Shown in pieces: positions 31,028 to 39,459 of a DNA stretch of 64,000 nucleotides. The notes beneath the pieces were generated by a model that was not told the DNA's origin, ran no database searches, and saw only the letters and a program-made list of their open reading frames with translations. The position numbers and the translations under genes were made by a program. Source of the DNA: CALKXV01 sp965228905. GTDB lineage: Bacteria; Pseudomonadota; Alphaproteobacteria; Rhodobacterales; Rhodobacteraceae. Every line of letters starts with the position of its first letter. Positions within the stretch are counted from its first letter, which is position 1. The stretch is taken from contig CBDDII010000002.1 of NCBI GenBank assembly GCA_965228905.1, positions 1 to 64,000 of the forward strand, written 5' to 3'.

Positions 31028-31765
31028 ATGACAGATATGACGGAAACTCCCCAAAACGCTGGCGGATGGGCGAAACGCCTTCCGCTGCTGGTTATTCTGG
31101 CCGTGGCCGTGGCGGGGGCCTTTACGCTGAAAGACTACCTGAGTTTCGAGGCGCTGGCCGAGAACCGCGAGGAGCTGATTGCCTTTCGGGATGCGAACTA
31201 CCTGGCCACCGTGCTGGTGTTCATCGTGGCTTATGTCGTGATCGTGGCCTTTTCGCTGCCGGGGGCGACGATTGCCACGCTGACGGGTGGATTCCTGTTT
31301 GCGACCTTTCCCGGCGCCCTGTTCAACGTGACGGCGGCCACCATCGGCGCGACGGCGATTTTCATGGCTGCGCGGATGGGGTTCGGCGAAAAGCTGGGGG
31401 CGCGGATCGAAGCCTCGGACGGCAAGATCAAGGCGATCAAGGACGGGATCGACGAGAACCAGTGGTCGATGCTGTTCCTGATCCGGCTTGTGCCCGCGGT
31501 GCCGTTTTTCGTGGCGAACCTGCTGCCGGCCTTCCTGGACGTGCCGCTGAGGCGGTTCGTGGTTTCGACTTTCTTCGGGATCATTCCGGGGGCTGTCGTC
31601 TACACCTCGGTCGGCGCGGGGCTGGGCGAGGTGTTTGCCGCCGGTGAGACGCCGAACCTTGGGATTATCTTTGAACCGCACATCCTTTTGCCGATCCTTG
31701 GGCTTTGTGCCCTTGCCGCCCTGCCGATCGTCATCAAGGCCCTGCGCGGCAAGTCGGAGCTTTAG
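31028..31765 (+). CDS. TVP38/TMEM64-family inner-membrane protein
   Basis: The 245-residue protein has about five to six membrane segments and the SNARE-associated/DedA-like core: FSLPGATIATLTGGFLFATFPGALFNVTAATIGATAIF and LIRLVPAVPFFVANLLPAFLDVPLRRFVVSTFFGIIPG (given here as two family blocks). Members of this superfamily are implicated in lipid scrambling or membrane homeostasis. It ends 3 bases before a mercuric-reductase-like flavoprotein, a pairing seen in many bacteria, suggesting a shared redox or membrane role. Confidence 0.88.
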   Translation: MTDMTETPQNAGGWAKRLPLLVILAVAVAGAFTLKDYLSFEALAENREELIAFRDANYLATVLVFIVAYVVIVAFSLPGATIATLTGGFLFATFPGALFNVTAATIGATAIFMAARMGFGEKLGARIEASDGKIKAIKDGIDENQWSMLFLIRLVPAVPFFVANLLPAFLDVPLRRFVVSTFFGIIPGAVVYTSVGAGLGEVFAAGETPNLGIIFEPHILLPILGLCALAALPIVIKALRGKSEL

Positions 31766-31768
31766 GTC

Positions 31769-33151
31769 ATGGAGCGGATCAAGACTGATGTTCTTGTCAT
31801 CGGCGCAGGCTCGGGCGGGTTGTCGGTGGCGGCGGGGGCCAGCCAGATGGGGGCGGATGTCGTTTTGCTGGAAGGCCACAAGATGGGCGGCGATTGCCTG
31901 AATTATGGCTGCGTGCCGTCAAAGGCGCTGTTGGGCGAGGCGAAGCGCGCCCATGCCATGGGCGGCGGCGTGGCATATGCGGCGGCCAAGGATCATGTGG
32001 CCGAGGTGATCGAGACGATTGCCCCGGTGGACAGCCAGGAACGGTTCGAAGGTTTCGGCGTGAGGGTGATCCGGGAATTTGGCCGGTTCATTTCGAAGGA
32101 CGAAGTGCAGGCGGGTGAGACAGTGATCGAGGCGCGGCGGATCGTTATCGCGACCGGATCTTCGCCTTTCGTGCCGCCGATTCCGGGGATCGAGAGCGTC
32201 ACCCATTACACGAACGAAAACATCTTTGATCTGCGCGACCGGCCCGAGCATCTGTTGATCGTGGGCGGTGGCCCGATCGGGATGGAGATGGCGCAGGCCC
32301 ATGTGCGGCTGGGTTCGAAGGTGACCGTGATCGAGGGCATGACCGCGCTTGGCAAGGATGATCCCGAGGCAGCTGCTGTGGTTTTGGACAAGCTGCGCGG
32401 CGAGGGGGTCGAGATTGTCGAAGAAGCCGAGGCCAAGGAGGTTTCCGAAGTCGATGGCCAGATCACGTTGAAGACGGCGAAGGGCGATTTCACCGGATCG
32501 CATCTTTTGATGGCCGTGGGGCGCAAGGTGAATATCGAGAAGCTGGATCTGGATAAGGGCGGCGTCGATCATGACCGGGCTGTGAAGGTGGATGCCTCGC
32601 TCAGATCGGTTTCGAACCGGAAGGTCTATGCCATAGGCGATGCGGCAGGTGGGCTGCAGTTTACCCATGTGGCGGGTTATCATGCCGGGGTCATTATCCG
32701 GTCGATGCTGTTCGGTCTGCCGTCGAAGGCAAAAACCGCGCATATCCCCTGGGTGACCTACACCGACCCCGAACTGGCCCAGATCGGGCCGACCGAGGCG
32801 GAAGCGCGCAAAACACATGGCGATGATCTGAGCGTCGTGCGGTTCGATTACAATGAGAACGACCGGGCCATCGCGACCGGCAAGACCGCCGGTTTCATCA
32901 AGGTGATGGTGGTGAAGGGCAAGCCGATTGGGGCCACCATCGTCGGCGAAGGGGCGGGCGAGTTGATCGGGGTCTGGGCGCTGGCCATCGCGAACGGTTT
33001 GAAGATGAGCGCGGTTGCCGGGATGGTCGTGCCCTATCCGACGCTGGGCGAGGTTAACAAACGGGCGGCGGGGGCCTATTTCTCTCCCAAGCTATTTGAT
33101 AATCCTTGGGTGAAGCGCATCATCGGCTTCACGCAACGCTATCTGCCCTGA
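31769..33151 (+). CDS. FAD-dependent pyridine nucleotide-disulfide oxidoreductase (mercuric-reductase-like)
   Basis: The 460-residue flavoprotein belongs to the class-I dithiol oxidoreductases. It has an FAD-binding GAGSGGLSVAAGA near the N-terminus, the redox-active GGDCLNYGCVPSKALL, the NAD(P) site GGGPIGMEMAQ and the second FAD motif YAIGDAAGG. The C-terminal dimerisation domain has GAGELIGVWALAIANGLK. The HMA domain and C-terminal cysteine pair of true mercuric reductases are absent, so mercury reduction is not implied. It is probably coupled to the TVP38 protein upstream. Confidence 0.88.
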   Translation: MERIKTDVLVIGAGSGGLSVAAGASQMGADVVLLEGHKMGGDCLNYGCVPSKALLGEAKRAHAMGGGVAYAAAKDHVAEVIETIAPVDSQERFEGFGVRVIREFGRFISKDEVQAGETVIEARRIVIATGSSPFVPPIPGIESVTHYTNENIFDLRDRPEHLLIVGGGPIGMEMAQAHVRLGSKVTVIEGMTALGKDDPEAAAVVLDKLRGEGVEIVEEAEAKEVSEVDGQITLKTAKGDFTGSHLLMAVGRKVNIEKLDLDKGGVDHDRAVKVDASLRSVSNRKVYAIGDAAGGLQFTHVAGYHAGVIIRSMLFGLPSKAKTAHIPWVTYTDPELAQIGPTEAEARKTHGDDLSVVRFDYNENDRAIATGKTAGFIKVMVVKGKPIGATIVGEGAGELIGVWALAIANGLKMSAVAGMVVPYPTLGEVNKRAAGAYFSPKLFDNPWVKRIIGFTQRYLP

Positions 33152-33166
33152 GGCACTGTCGATACA

Positions 33167-34570
33167 ATGTTCCTGAACACGCTTTCCGGTCGGTTCCTTA
33201 TCCTCACGATGTTATTCGTGATGCTGGCCGAAGTGTTCATCTTTGTCCCTTCGATTGCGCGGTATCGGCAGGATTACATGCTGAACCGGCTGGAGCGGGC
33301 GCAGATCGCCTCGCTTGCCCTTTTGGCGGATGACATGATCGAACCTGCACTTGAGACCGAGCTTTTGAAGAACGCCGGTGTCTACAACGTGGTTCTGCGC
33401 CGGGACGAGGTACGCCAGCTTGTCCTGGCCTCGGACATGCCGCGCCCCGTGGCGGCAACCTTTGACATGCGCGATCCCACGCCGGGGGTTTTGATCCGCG
33501 ACGCGATGGCGCGGCTTTGGAACAGCGAAGACGAGGTGATCCGGGTGATCGGCCATCCGGTGCAGGATGCGGGGTTGTTGATCGAAGTAACGATGCCGTC
33601 GGGGCCTTTGCGGGCGTCGATGCTGGATTACGGGTTGCGCATCCTGTTGCTGTCGGCGGTGATCTCGGCCTTTACCGCAACGCTCTTGTTCTTTGCAGTG
33701 CGCCAGTTCATGGTGAAGCCGATGAAGCGCGTTGTGACGGCGGTGAAATCCTATGCCGCCGCGCCCGAGGATTCGCGCCGGATCATTCAGCCCTCGGCCA
33801 GCGTGCGCGAGTTGGGCGAGGCGGAAGCGGCATTGAAGTCGATGCAGACCGACCTGACCTCGATGCTGCGCCAGCGCGAGCGACTTGCCTCGCTTGGGGA
33901 GGCGGTGGCGAAGGTCAGCCATGACTTGCGCAACATCCTGACCTCGGCGCAACTGTTCGCCGACCGCATCGACGCTTCGGAAGACCCGGTGGTGGCGCGG
34001 ATGGCGCCGAAGCTGATGAATTCGATCAGCCGCGCGGTGAACCTGTGTGAAAGCACGCTGGCCTTTGGCCGGGCCGCCGAACCGCCACCCGCGCTGACGA
34101 TGATCAGCTTCGCCTCGGTCGCGCAGGACGTGGTGGATGCCGAGCTTCTGGCCGACGATCAGGGGCTGGTGTCGATCACCTCCGAAGTGCCGCCCAGCCT
34201 GATGATGCGGGCCGATCCCGAACAATTGTACCGCGTGTTGTCGAACCTTGTGCGGAACGGGCGGCAGGCGATCAGCGCGACCAAGAAAGAGGGCCGGATC
34301 ACGATCACGGCCGGCGATGCACCCGAGAACTGGTGGCTGCGCGTGACCGACACCGGCCCCGGCTTGCCGGTGCGTGCGCAAGAGCATCTGTTCACGCCGT
34401 TTCAGGGCGGGGTATCCAAGGGCGGTTCGGGCCTTGGCCTTGCCATTGCGGCAGAGCTTGTGAAGGGCCATGGCGGTGCCTTGATCCTGGAAAGCACCGG
34501 CAGCGAGGGCACGACCTTTCACATCACCCTGCCGAAAGAGATCATCGACCTGGAGGCGGCGGCGGAATAG
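33167..34570 (+). CDS. Sensor histidine kinase
   Basis: The 467-residue protein has a membrane helix at 9-30, a periplasmic segment (about 31-155), a second helix (158-180), a HAMP-like linker, the H-box KVSHDLRNILTSA with phosphoacceptor His252, and a HATPase domain (N-box NLVRNGRQA, G1 DTGPGLP, G2 GSGLGLAIA). No response regulator is adjacent, so it is an orphan kinase. It starts 15 bases after the flavoprotein and is likely in the same operon. Confidence 0.9.
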   Translation: MFLNTLSGRFLILTMLFVMLAEVFIFVPSIARYRQDYMLNRLERAQIASLALLADDMIEPALETELLKNAGVYNVVLRRDEVRQLVLASDMPRPVAATFDMRDPTPGVLIRDAMARLWNSEDEVIRVIGHPVQDAGLLIEVTMPSGPLRASMLDYGLRILLLSAVISAFTATLLFFAVRQFMVKPMKRVVTAVKSYAAAPEDSRRIIQPSASVRELGEAEAALKSMQTDLTSMLRQRERLASLGEAVAKVSHDLRNILTSAQLFADRIDASEDPVVARMAPKLMNSISRAVNLCESTLAFGRAAEPPPALTMISFASVAQDVVDAELLADDQGLVSITSEVPPSLMMRADPEQLYRVLSNLVRNGRQAISATKKEGRITITAGDAPENWWLRVTDTGPGLPVRAQEHLFTPFQGGVSKGGSGLGLAIAAELVKGHGGALILESTGSEGTTFHITLPKEIIDLEAAAE

Positions 34571-34608
34571 GAAAACCGACGGGCCTTCGTTTTGCGCGAA
34601 AATCCGGG

Positions 34609-34637
34609 TTGCAATGCCTTTTGCCTGCGGCTACATC
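34609..34637 (+). promoter_or_regulatory. Candidate promoter of tRNA-Arg
   Basis: TTGCAA (34609-34614) and TACATC (34632-34637) lie 17 bases apart, ending 12 bases before the tRNA 5' end. Confidence 0.45.
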
Positions 34638-34649
34638 CCGTCTGTCCGC

Positions 34650-34726
34650 GCGCTGGTAGCTCAGCTGGATAGAGTACTTGACTACGAATCAAGGGGTCGG
34701 GGGTTCGAATCCTCCCCAGCGCGCCA
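34650..34726 (+). tRNA. tRNA-Arg (anticodon ACG)
   Basis: The 77-base sequence folds as a cloverleaf: acceptor GCGCTGG/CCAGCGC, D arm with TAGCTCAGCTGGATAGAG, anticodon stem CTTGA/TCAAG around loop CTACGAA (anticodon ACG), and T arm with GGGTTCGAATCC. The 3' CCA is encoded. The wobble A would be edited to inosine to read CGU, CGC and CGA. Confidence 0.97.
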
Positions 34727-34864
34727 CTATCCTCAGCAAATCATTGTCTTCTGCACGTTCTTGCGCGGGTGATCGGGCAGGCCTGATGCGATGTCATTGC
34801 CGCACGGTATTGCCTTTGCGATAGTCGGTGCCGCGCAAGCCAACAATTCCGAGTCGTCAGCCAA

Positions 34865-36193
34865 ATGCTCAAGCTCCTTTCCAACACCACCTTTGCGCGG
34901 CTCTTCAGTGCGCAGGTGATCGCGTTGTTGGGGACGGGGCTCATGACGGTGGCGCTGGGGCTTTTGGCCTATGATCTGGCTGGCGATCGGGCGGGGGCGG
35001 TTCTGGGGACGGCGCTGGCCATCAAGATGATTGCCTATGTCGGTCTGGCGCCGCTGACTAATGCTGCCGCCGGATACCTGCCGCGCAAGACGCTTCTGAT
35101 CGGTGCCGACCTGATCCGCGCGTTCGTCGCGCTGGCGCTGCCTTTCATTGATGCGATCTGGCAGGTCTATGTGCTGATCTTCGTGCTTCAGGCCGCGTCC
35201 GCCACGTTCACGCCGGCGTTTCAGGCTTTGATCCCGGATGTTCTGGAAGATGAGGACGACTATACCATGGCGCTGTCGCTTTCGCGTCTGGCCTATGATC
35301 TTGAAAACCTTGTCAGTCCGATGTTGGCGGGAATTTTGCTGCTTGTGGTCAGTTACAGCGCGCTGTTCGTCGGGACGGTGATCGGGTTCCTTGGATCGGC
35401 GTTGCTGGTGTTCCGCAGCACCTTGCCGGAGCGAAAGATCACCATGCGTCGGAGTTTCCTGGACCGGCTGACGCGGGGGGTGCGGATCTATTTTGCGACG
35501 CCGCGGTTGAAAGGGTTATTGGCGCTTAGCCTCACCGCGTCAGCGGCGGGGGCGTTTGTCATCGTCAACACCGTGGTTCTGGTTCGGTCCGGTTATGGCG
35601 GATCGGAGGCCGAGGTTGCCTATGCGCTTGCGGCTTTCGGTGGCGGTTCGATGCTGGCGGCGATGGTGTTGCCGCGCTTGCTGGACAGGGTTTCGGATCG
35701 GGATGTGATGACCTTTGCGGGGGCCTTGCTTGCGTTGGTCACCTTGGCGCACGGCGCATTTATGGCGTTGAGCGGATTGCTTTCCTGGATAACGTTCCTG
35801 ATCGCCTGGGCCGTAAGTGGTGCGCTTTACTCAGCCGTTCTGACTCCCTCGGGGCGGCTTCTTCGCCGGTCCAGCCATTCCGAAGACCGACCGGCTGTTT
35901 TCGCGGCCCAGTTCGCCTTGTCCCATGCCTGCTGGCTTATGACTTATCCGGTGGCCGGATGGGCAGGGCAGGCGTTCGGGATGTGGGTGGCGTTGCTTGT
36001 CCTTGGAGTGCTGGCGGCGCTTGGTGTGGCGATTGCGCTTTTCGTCTGGCCCGTTTCCGATCCGACTGAAATCGAGCATTCCCACCCTGACTTGCCGTCC
36101 GACCACCCGCATTTGCTGAAACATGGCGGGCGTCGGCATCGGCACGTTTTCGTCATCGACGACGAACACCACGTCTGGCCGTCGCAGGGGTAG
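34865..36193 (+). CDS. MFS transporter (EntS/MFS_3 type)
   Basis: The 442-residue protein has ten to twelve hydrophobic segments, begins NTTFARLFSAQVIALLGTGLMTVALGLLAYDLAGD (two family blocks) and has the MFS pattern in the cytoplasmic loop after helix 2 (LPRKTLLIGADLIRA). It resembles drug or siderophore exporters of the MFS_3 group. The C-terminus is hydrophilic with several His residues (HSHPD...HPHLLKH...RHRHVF), which may be relevant since a zinc-uptake locus follows convergently. Substrate unknown. Confidence 0.85.
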   Translation: MLKLLSNTTFARLFSAQVIALLGTGLMTVALGLLAYDLAGDRAGAVLGTALAIKMIAYVGLAPLTNAAAGYLPRKTLLIGADLIRAFVALALPFIDAIWQVYVLIFVLQAASATFTPAFQALIPDVLEDEDDYTMALSLSRLAYDLENLVSPMLAGILLLVVSYSALFVGTVIGFLGSALLVFRSTLPERKITMRRSFLDRLTRGVRIYFATPRLKGLLALSLTASAAGAFVIVNTVVLVRSGYGGSEAEVAYALAAFGGGSMLAAMVLPRLLDRVSDRDVMTFAGALLALVTLAHGAFMALSGLLSWITFLIAWAVSGALYSAVLTPSGRLLRRSSHSEDRPAVFAAQFALSHACWLMTYPVAGWAGQAFGMWVALLVLGVLAALGVAIALFVWPVSDPTEIEHSHPDLPSDHPHLLKHGGRRHRHVFVIDDEHHVWPSQG

Positions 36194-36219
36194 GCAGTCG
36201 CGGTGTTGTCGAAGCTGTC

Positions 36220-37278
36220 TTACAGGCAGTCCGCGAGCGTGGTCGCCATGCTTTTGATAAGTTCGGGATAGAGCGTTGCGCCCGGTTCAAGGGATGCGCC
36301 GTGCGGGTCGATCACGCCGGTGTTGGCATCCGTGCCATCAAGGACCGTTGCGACGATGCCGGGGTTGAATTGGGGTTCGGCGAGAACGCAGTTGATACCT
36401 TCGCTGCGTACGCGATCCTGGATTTCGGCGATGCGTGCGGGGCTGGGATCGGAGGCGTCACCAAGCGAGATCGCGCCCGAAGCGGGAAAGTCGAAGTCGC
36501 TTTCGAAATACTGGTAGGCGTCGTGGAAGACGATGAAACTGCCGCCGCGCAGGGGGGCGAGCGTGGCGTTGACCTCGGCCACCAGTGTTTCCAGCTCGGC
36601 GCGGCCCGCCGCGGCATTGGCAAAGTAGGTGCCTGCATTGTCGGGGTCGGCGGCGGAAAGCTGTGCCGCGATCACGTTCAGCCAGGTGCTGGCGTTCTGG
36701 GGTGAAAGCCAGGCGTGGGGGTCGTGGTCGCCGTGGGCGTGGTCGTCGTGGCCCGCGTGGTCATCATGGTCGTCGTGGTCCGCATGATCTTCGTGATCGT
36801 CGTCGTGATCGTCATGATCCGCGTGCTCATCGTCGTGGGCATGATCATCGTGTTCGTCATCTTCGGCGTGTTCGTCGTGATGATCGTCGTGTTGGTCATG
36901 ATCGTGGTCGTGGGCTTCGAACAGGGCACCTTCGCGGAAGTCCAGCAGTTTGGTGCCGTCCGATTCCATGAGCGTGGTCACGGACGCACCCTCGGCCAGG
37001 GTTTCCAGATCGTCTTCCAGCCAGGGGGTCAGGTCTTCGCCGATCCAGAAGACAAGGTCGGCATCCTGAAGCGCGGCGGCTTCGGAGGGACGAAGGTTGT
37101 AGCCGTGGGGCGATGCGCCGTGCTGTATGATCAAGGCCGGTTCGCCGACCCCTTGCATGACGCGGGCCACGAGCGAATGGACCGGCGATATATCGGCAAC
37201 AACATTCGGGGTTTCGGCGATTGCCGTGCCCCCCATCAACGCGGTAGTGATCGAGAGTGAGAGGAGCTTTCTGGACAT
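36220..37278 (-). CDS. znuA: High-affinity zinc ABC transporter, periplasmic binding protein
   Basis: ZnuA binds zinc in the periplasm for ZnuBC. ATG 37278 (MSRKLLSLSITTALMGG, signal peptide cleaved after about residue 21) is chosen; the ATG at 37290 would lie directly against the Zur-like site. Ligand motifs are ASPHGYNLRPSE, DPHAWLSP and the FHDAYQYFE and DPHG regions. Residues 123-188 form an unusually long His/Asp-rich loop, longer than in most homologues. Divergent from zur-znuCB across about 40 bases. Confidence 0.93.
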   Translation of the reverse strand: MSRKLLSLSITTALMGGTAIAETPNVVADISPVHSLVARVMQGVGEPALIIQHGASPHGYNLRPSEAAALQDADLVFWIGEDLTPWLEDDLETLAEGASVTTLMESDGTKLLDFREGALFEAHDHDHDQHDDHHDEHAEDDEHDDHAHDDEHADHDDHDDDHEDHADHDDHDDHAGHDDHAHGDHDPHAWLSPQNASTWLNVIAAQLSAADPDNAGTYFANAAAGRAELETLVAEVNATLAPLRGGSFIVFHDAYQYFESDFDFPASGAISLGDASDPSPARIAEIQDRVRSEGINCVLAEPQFNPGIVATVLDGTDANTGVIDPHGASLEPGATLYPELIKSMATTLADCL

Positions 37279-37290
37279 GGGGTTTCTCAT

Positions 37291-37309
37291 GTGATCTTAT
37301 AACATTTCA
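37291..37309. promoter_or_regulatory. Zur-box-like operator between znuA and zur
   Basis: ATCTTATAACAT (37294-37305) is palindromic except for one C/G pair; the flanks give GAAATGTTATAA on the minus strand, one half of the Gram-negative Zur consensus. It sits in the roughly 40-base gap between the two divergent transcription units, where bound Zur-Zn would repress both. Confidence 0.7.
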
Positions 37310-37319
37310 TTTCGGGTAT

Positions 37320-37853
37320 ATGAACCAGACGACGATGACACGCAAGACACATTCCGGGGGCGACGATCCCGCTGCTCCGCTTGGATTCCAGGCGCACGAC
37401 CATGGCATTTGCGTGGATCGGGCGATCGAGTCTGTGGAAAAGCAGTGTGCTGCGCAGGGGCTGCGGCTGACGCCGGTGCGGCGCAAGGTGCTTGAGTTGT
37501 TGTTGCAAGAGCATCGCGCCCTTGGGGCCTATGCCATTCTGGACATGCTGCGCGACGCCGGGTTCGGTTCGCAGCCGCCGGTGGCCTATCGTGCGCTGGA
37601 GTTCCTGACGGCGCATGGGTTCGCACACAAGATCGAACGGCTGAATGCCTTTGTCGCCTGCGATCATCCGGGCGAGACCCATTCGCCCGCCTTCATGATC
37701 TGCCGGAAATGTGACGCGGTGGCCGAGGCGCATTCGGCCCCCGCCAAGGGTGTGCTTGGCGATGCGGCACGCGCTGCCGGGTTCCAGATCGAAAAAACGG
37801 TTGTCGAGGCCGAGGGTCTTTGCCCCGATTGCATGGAGGGGACCGGGGGATGA
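37320..37853 (+). CDS. zur: Zinc uptake regulator (Fur family)
   Basis: Zur represses zinc-uptake genes when zinc is plentiful. ATG 37320 gives 177 residues; ATG 37335 is an alternative. The winged helix has GLRLTPVRRKVLELLLQEHRALGAYAILD and PPVAYRALEFLTAHGFAHKIE. The structural zinc site is CRKC and CPDC, and metal residues include the C..H in FVACDHPGETHS. The location beside znuA/znuCB and the CxxC pairs favour Zur over Fur. Its stop overlaps znuC (ATGA). Confidence 0.92.
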   Translation: MNQTTMTRKTHSGGDDPAAPLGFQAHDHGICVDRAIESVEKQCAAQGLRLTPVRRKVLELLLQEHRALGAYAILDMLRDAGFGSQPPVAYRALEFLTAHGFAHKIERLNAFVACDHPGETHSPAFMICRKCDAVAEAHSAPAKGVLGDAARAAGFQIEKTVVEAEGLCPDCMEGTGG

Positions 37854-38593
37854 GCCTGATTGCGGTCAAGAACCTTGCGGTTTCCTATGGTGGGAACGCA
37901 GTATTGAAGAACGTCTCGCTGGTGCTGGAGCCGGGCGAGATCGTGACCATCGTCGGCCCCAATGGATCGGGCAAGACCAGCCTGTTACGCGCGATCATCG
38001 GTGCGACAGAACCTGTCGGGGGCGAGATCACGCTGAAAAAGGGTCTGAAGATCGGCTATGTGCCGCAGCGGCTGCATATTGATCCGACATTGCCGATCAC
38101 CGTGGATCGTTTCATGCGTTTGGGCGCGAAGGTTGCGCGGGAGGCCTGTGGGGCGGCCCTGGAGGCGGCGGGCGTGCCGGACATCCGGAACCGGCAGATG
38201 ACGCAGCTTTCCGGGGGGCAGTTTCAGCGTGTGCTGTTGGCACGGGCGCTCATCAACAAACCGGATGTTCTTTTGCTGGACGAAGCGACGCAGGGGCTGG
38301 ATCAGCCGGGCTCGGCCGCGTTTTACCAGCAGATCGAAACGGTGTGCCGAGAGACCGGTTGCGCCGTACTGATGATCAGCCATGAATTGCACGTCGTCAT
38401 GAGTGCGTCGGACCGGGTGATCTGCCTCAATGGCCACGTCTGTTGCGAGGGCACGCCTGCCGTTGTTGCCTCGGCCCCGGAGTATCGCGCGCTGTTTGGG
38501 ACGGGCACGGGGGGCGCGCTGGCGCTCTATCGTCATGACCACGATCACGGGCATGACCACGACCATCCGCACAGTCACGAGGCCGCCGAATAA
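37850..38593 (+). CDS. znuC: Zinc ABC transporter, ATP-binding protein
   Basis: ZnuC drives zinc import. ATG 37850 overlaps the zur stop and gives 247 residues. Motifs: Walker A GPNGSGKTS, signature LSGGQFQRVLLARAL, Walker B VLLLDEATQGLD, switch His in ISHELHVV. The last 20 residues carry a His-rich tail (HDHDHGHDHDHPHSH) that could bind zinc on the cytoplasmic side. Stop and znuB start overlap (TAATG). Confidence 0.93.
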   Translation: MSLIAVKNLAVSYGGNAVLKNVSLVLEPGEIVTIVGPNGSGKTSLLRAIIGATEPVGGEITLKKGLKIGYVPQRLHIDPTLPITVDRFMRLGAKVAREACGAALEAAGVPDIRNRQMTQLSGGQFQRVLLARALINKPDVLLLDEATQGLDQPGSAAFYQQIETVCRETGCAVLMISHELHVVMSASDRVICLNGHVCCEGTPAVVASAPEYRALFGTGTGGALALYRHDHDHGHDHDHPHSHEAAE

Positions 38594-39390
38594 TGCTGGA
38601 CGATTTCATGGTGCGGGCCACCTTGGCGGGCATTGGCGTGGCCTTTGCTGCTGCCCCCCTTGGTTGTTTCGTGGTCTGGCGGCGGATGGCCTATTTCGGA
38701 GACGCGACGGCCCATGCCGCGATCCTGGGGGTTGCCCTGTCGTTGGCGCTGGAGGTTTCGATCTTTCCCGGTGTTCTGGTGGTTGCATTGTTCATGGCCT
38801 TGACTGTTACGATTCTGGCCGGGCGCGGCTATGCGATGGACACGCTTTTGGGCGTTCTGGCCCATTCCGCGCTGGCCTTCGGGTTGGTCGCCGTATCGTT
38901 CCTTTCGGGGATAAGGATCGACCTGATGGCCTATCTCTTTGGGGATATTCTGGCCGTGTCGCGCCTTGATCTTCTAGTGATCTGGGGCGGTGCTGTTTTG
39001 GTTGTCGGGATGATTGCCTGGCGTTGGTCGGCGCTTTTGACTGCGACGCTGAACGAGGAACTGGCCTATGCAAGCTCGGTCAATCCCCGGCGCGAGCAGT
39101 TGATCCTGACCATTGCGCTGGCCATTACCGTGGCGGTGGCGATCAAGGTTGTCGGCGCCTTGTTGATTGCGGCGCTGTTGATCATTCCGGCCGCCGCCGC
39201 GCGCGGACTTGCCCGTACGCCGGAGGCGATGGCGATGTTTGCCGCCATGATCGGTGCGGTTTCGGCGGTTGCGGGTTTGCAGGGTGCCTATGTCTTCGAC
39301 ACGCCCGCCGGACCTTCCATCGTTTGTGTCGCCGCGATTATTTTTGCCGGCATGAACCTGCTGGGTTGGCGGAGCGGGACGCGTGAATAG
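38593..39390 (+). CDS. znuB: Zinc ABC transporter, permease
   Basis: ZnuB is the membrane channel of the zinc importer. The 265-residue protein has about eight membrane helices and the ABC-3 family blocks PLGCFVVWRRMAYFGDATAHAA and KVVGALLIAALLIIPAAAAR (shown as family patterns). It starts inside the znuC stop (TAATG), so the zur-znuC-znuB genes are tightly coupled. The following glycosyltransferase begins about 70 bases later and may be co-transcribed by read-through. Confidence 0.92.
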   Translation: MLDDFMVRATLAGIGVAFAAAPLGCFVVWRRMAYFGDATAHAAILGVALSLALEVSIFPGVLVVALFMALTVTILAGRGYAMDTLLGVLAHSALAFGLVAVSFLSGIRIDLMAYLFGDILAVSRLDLLVIWGGAVLVVGMIAWRWSALLTATLNEELAYASSVNPRREQLILTIALAITVAVAIKVVGALLIAALLIIPAAAARGLARTPEAMAMFAAMIGAVSAVAGLQGAYVFDTPAGPSIVCVAAIIFAGMNLLGWRSGTRE

Positions 39391-39459
39391 GGCGGCAGGC
39401 TCTCGACCAATGGCTTTTGCCTTGCTAAGGCTGCTTTCGGGGGGCTTGGGAGAAGACCC

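Noticed and set aside
31769..33151. Mercuric reductase (merA)
   Set aside because: No HMA domain, no C-terminal vicinal cysteines, no merT/merP/merR nearby; only the generic CxxxxC flavoprotein motif is present.
36715..37260. Very hydrophobic plus-strand frame opposite znuA
   Set aside because: His/Asp codons of the ZnuA loop read in reverse as Val/Ile/Met; an artefact of the repeat, not a membrane protein.
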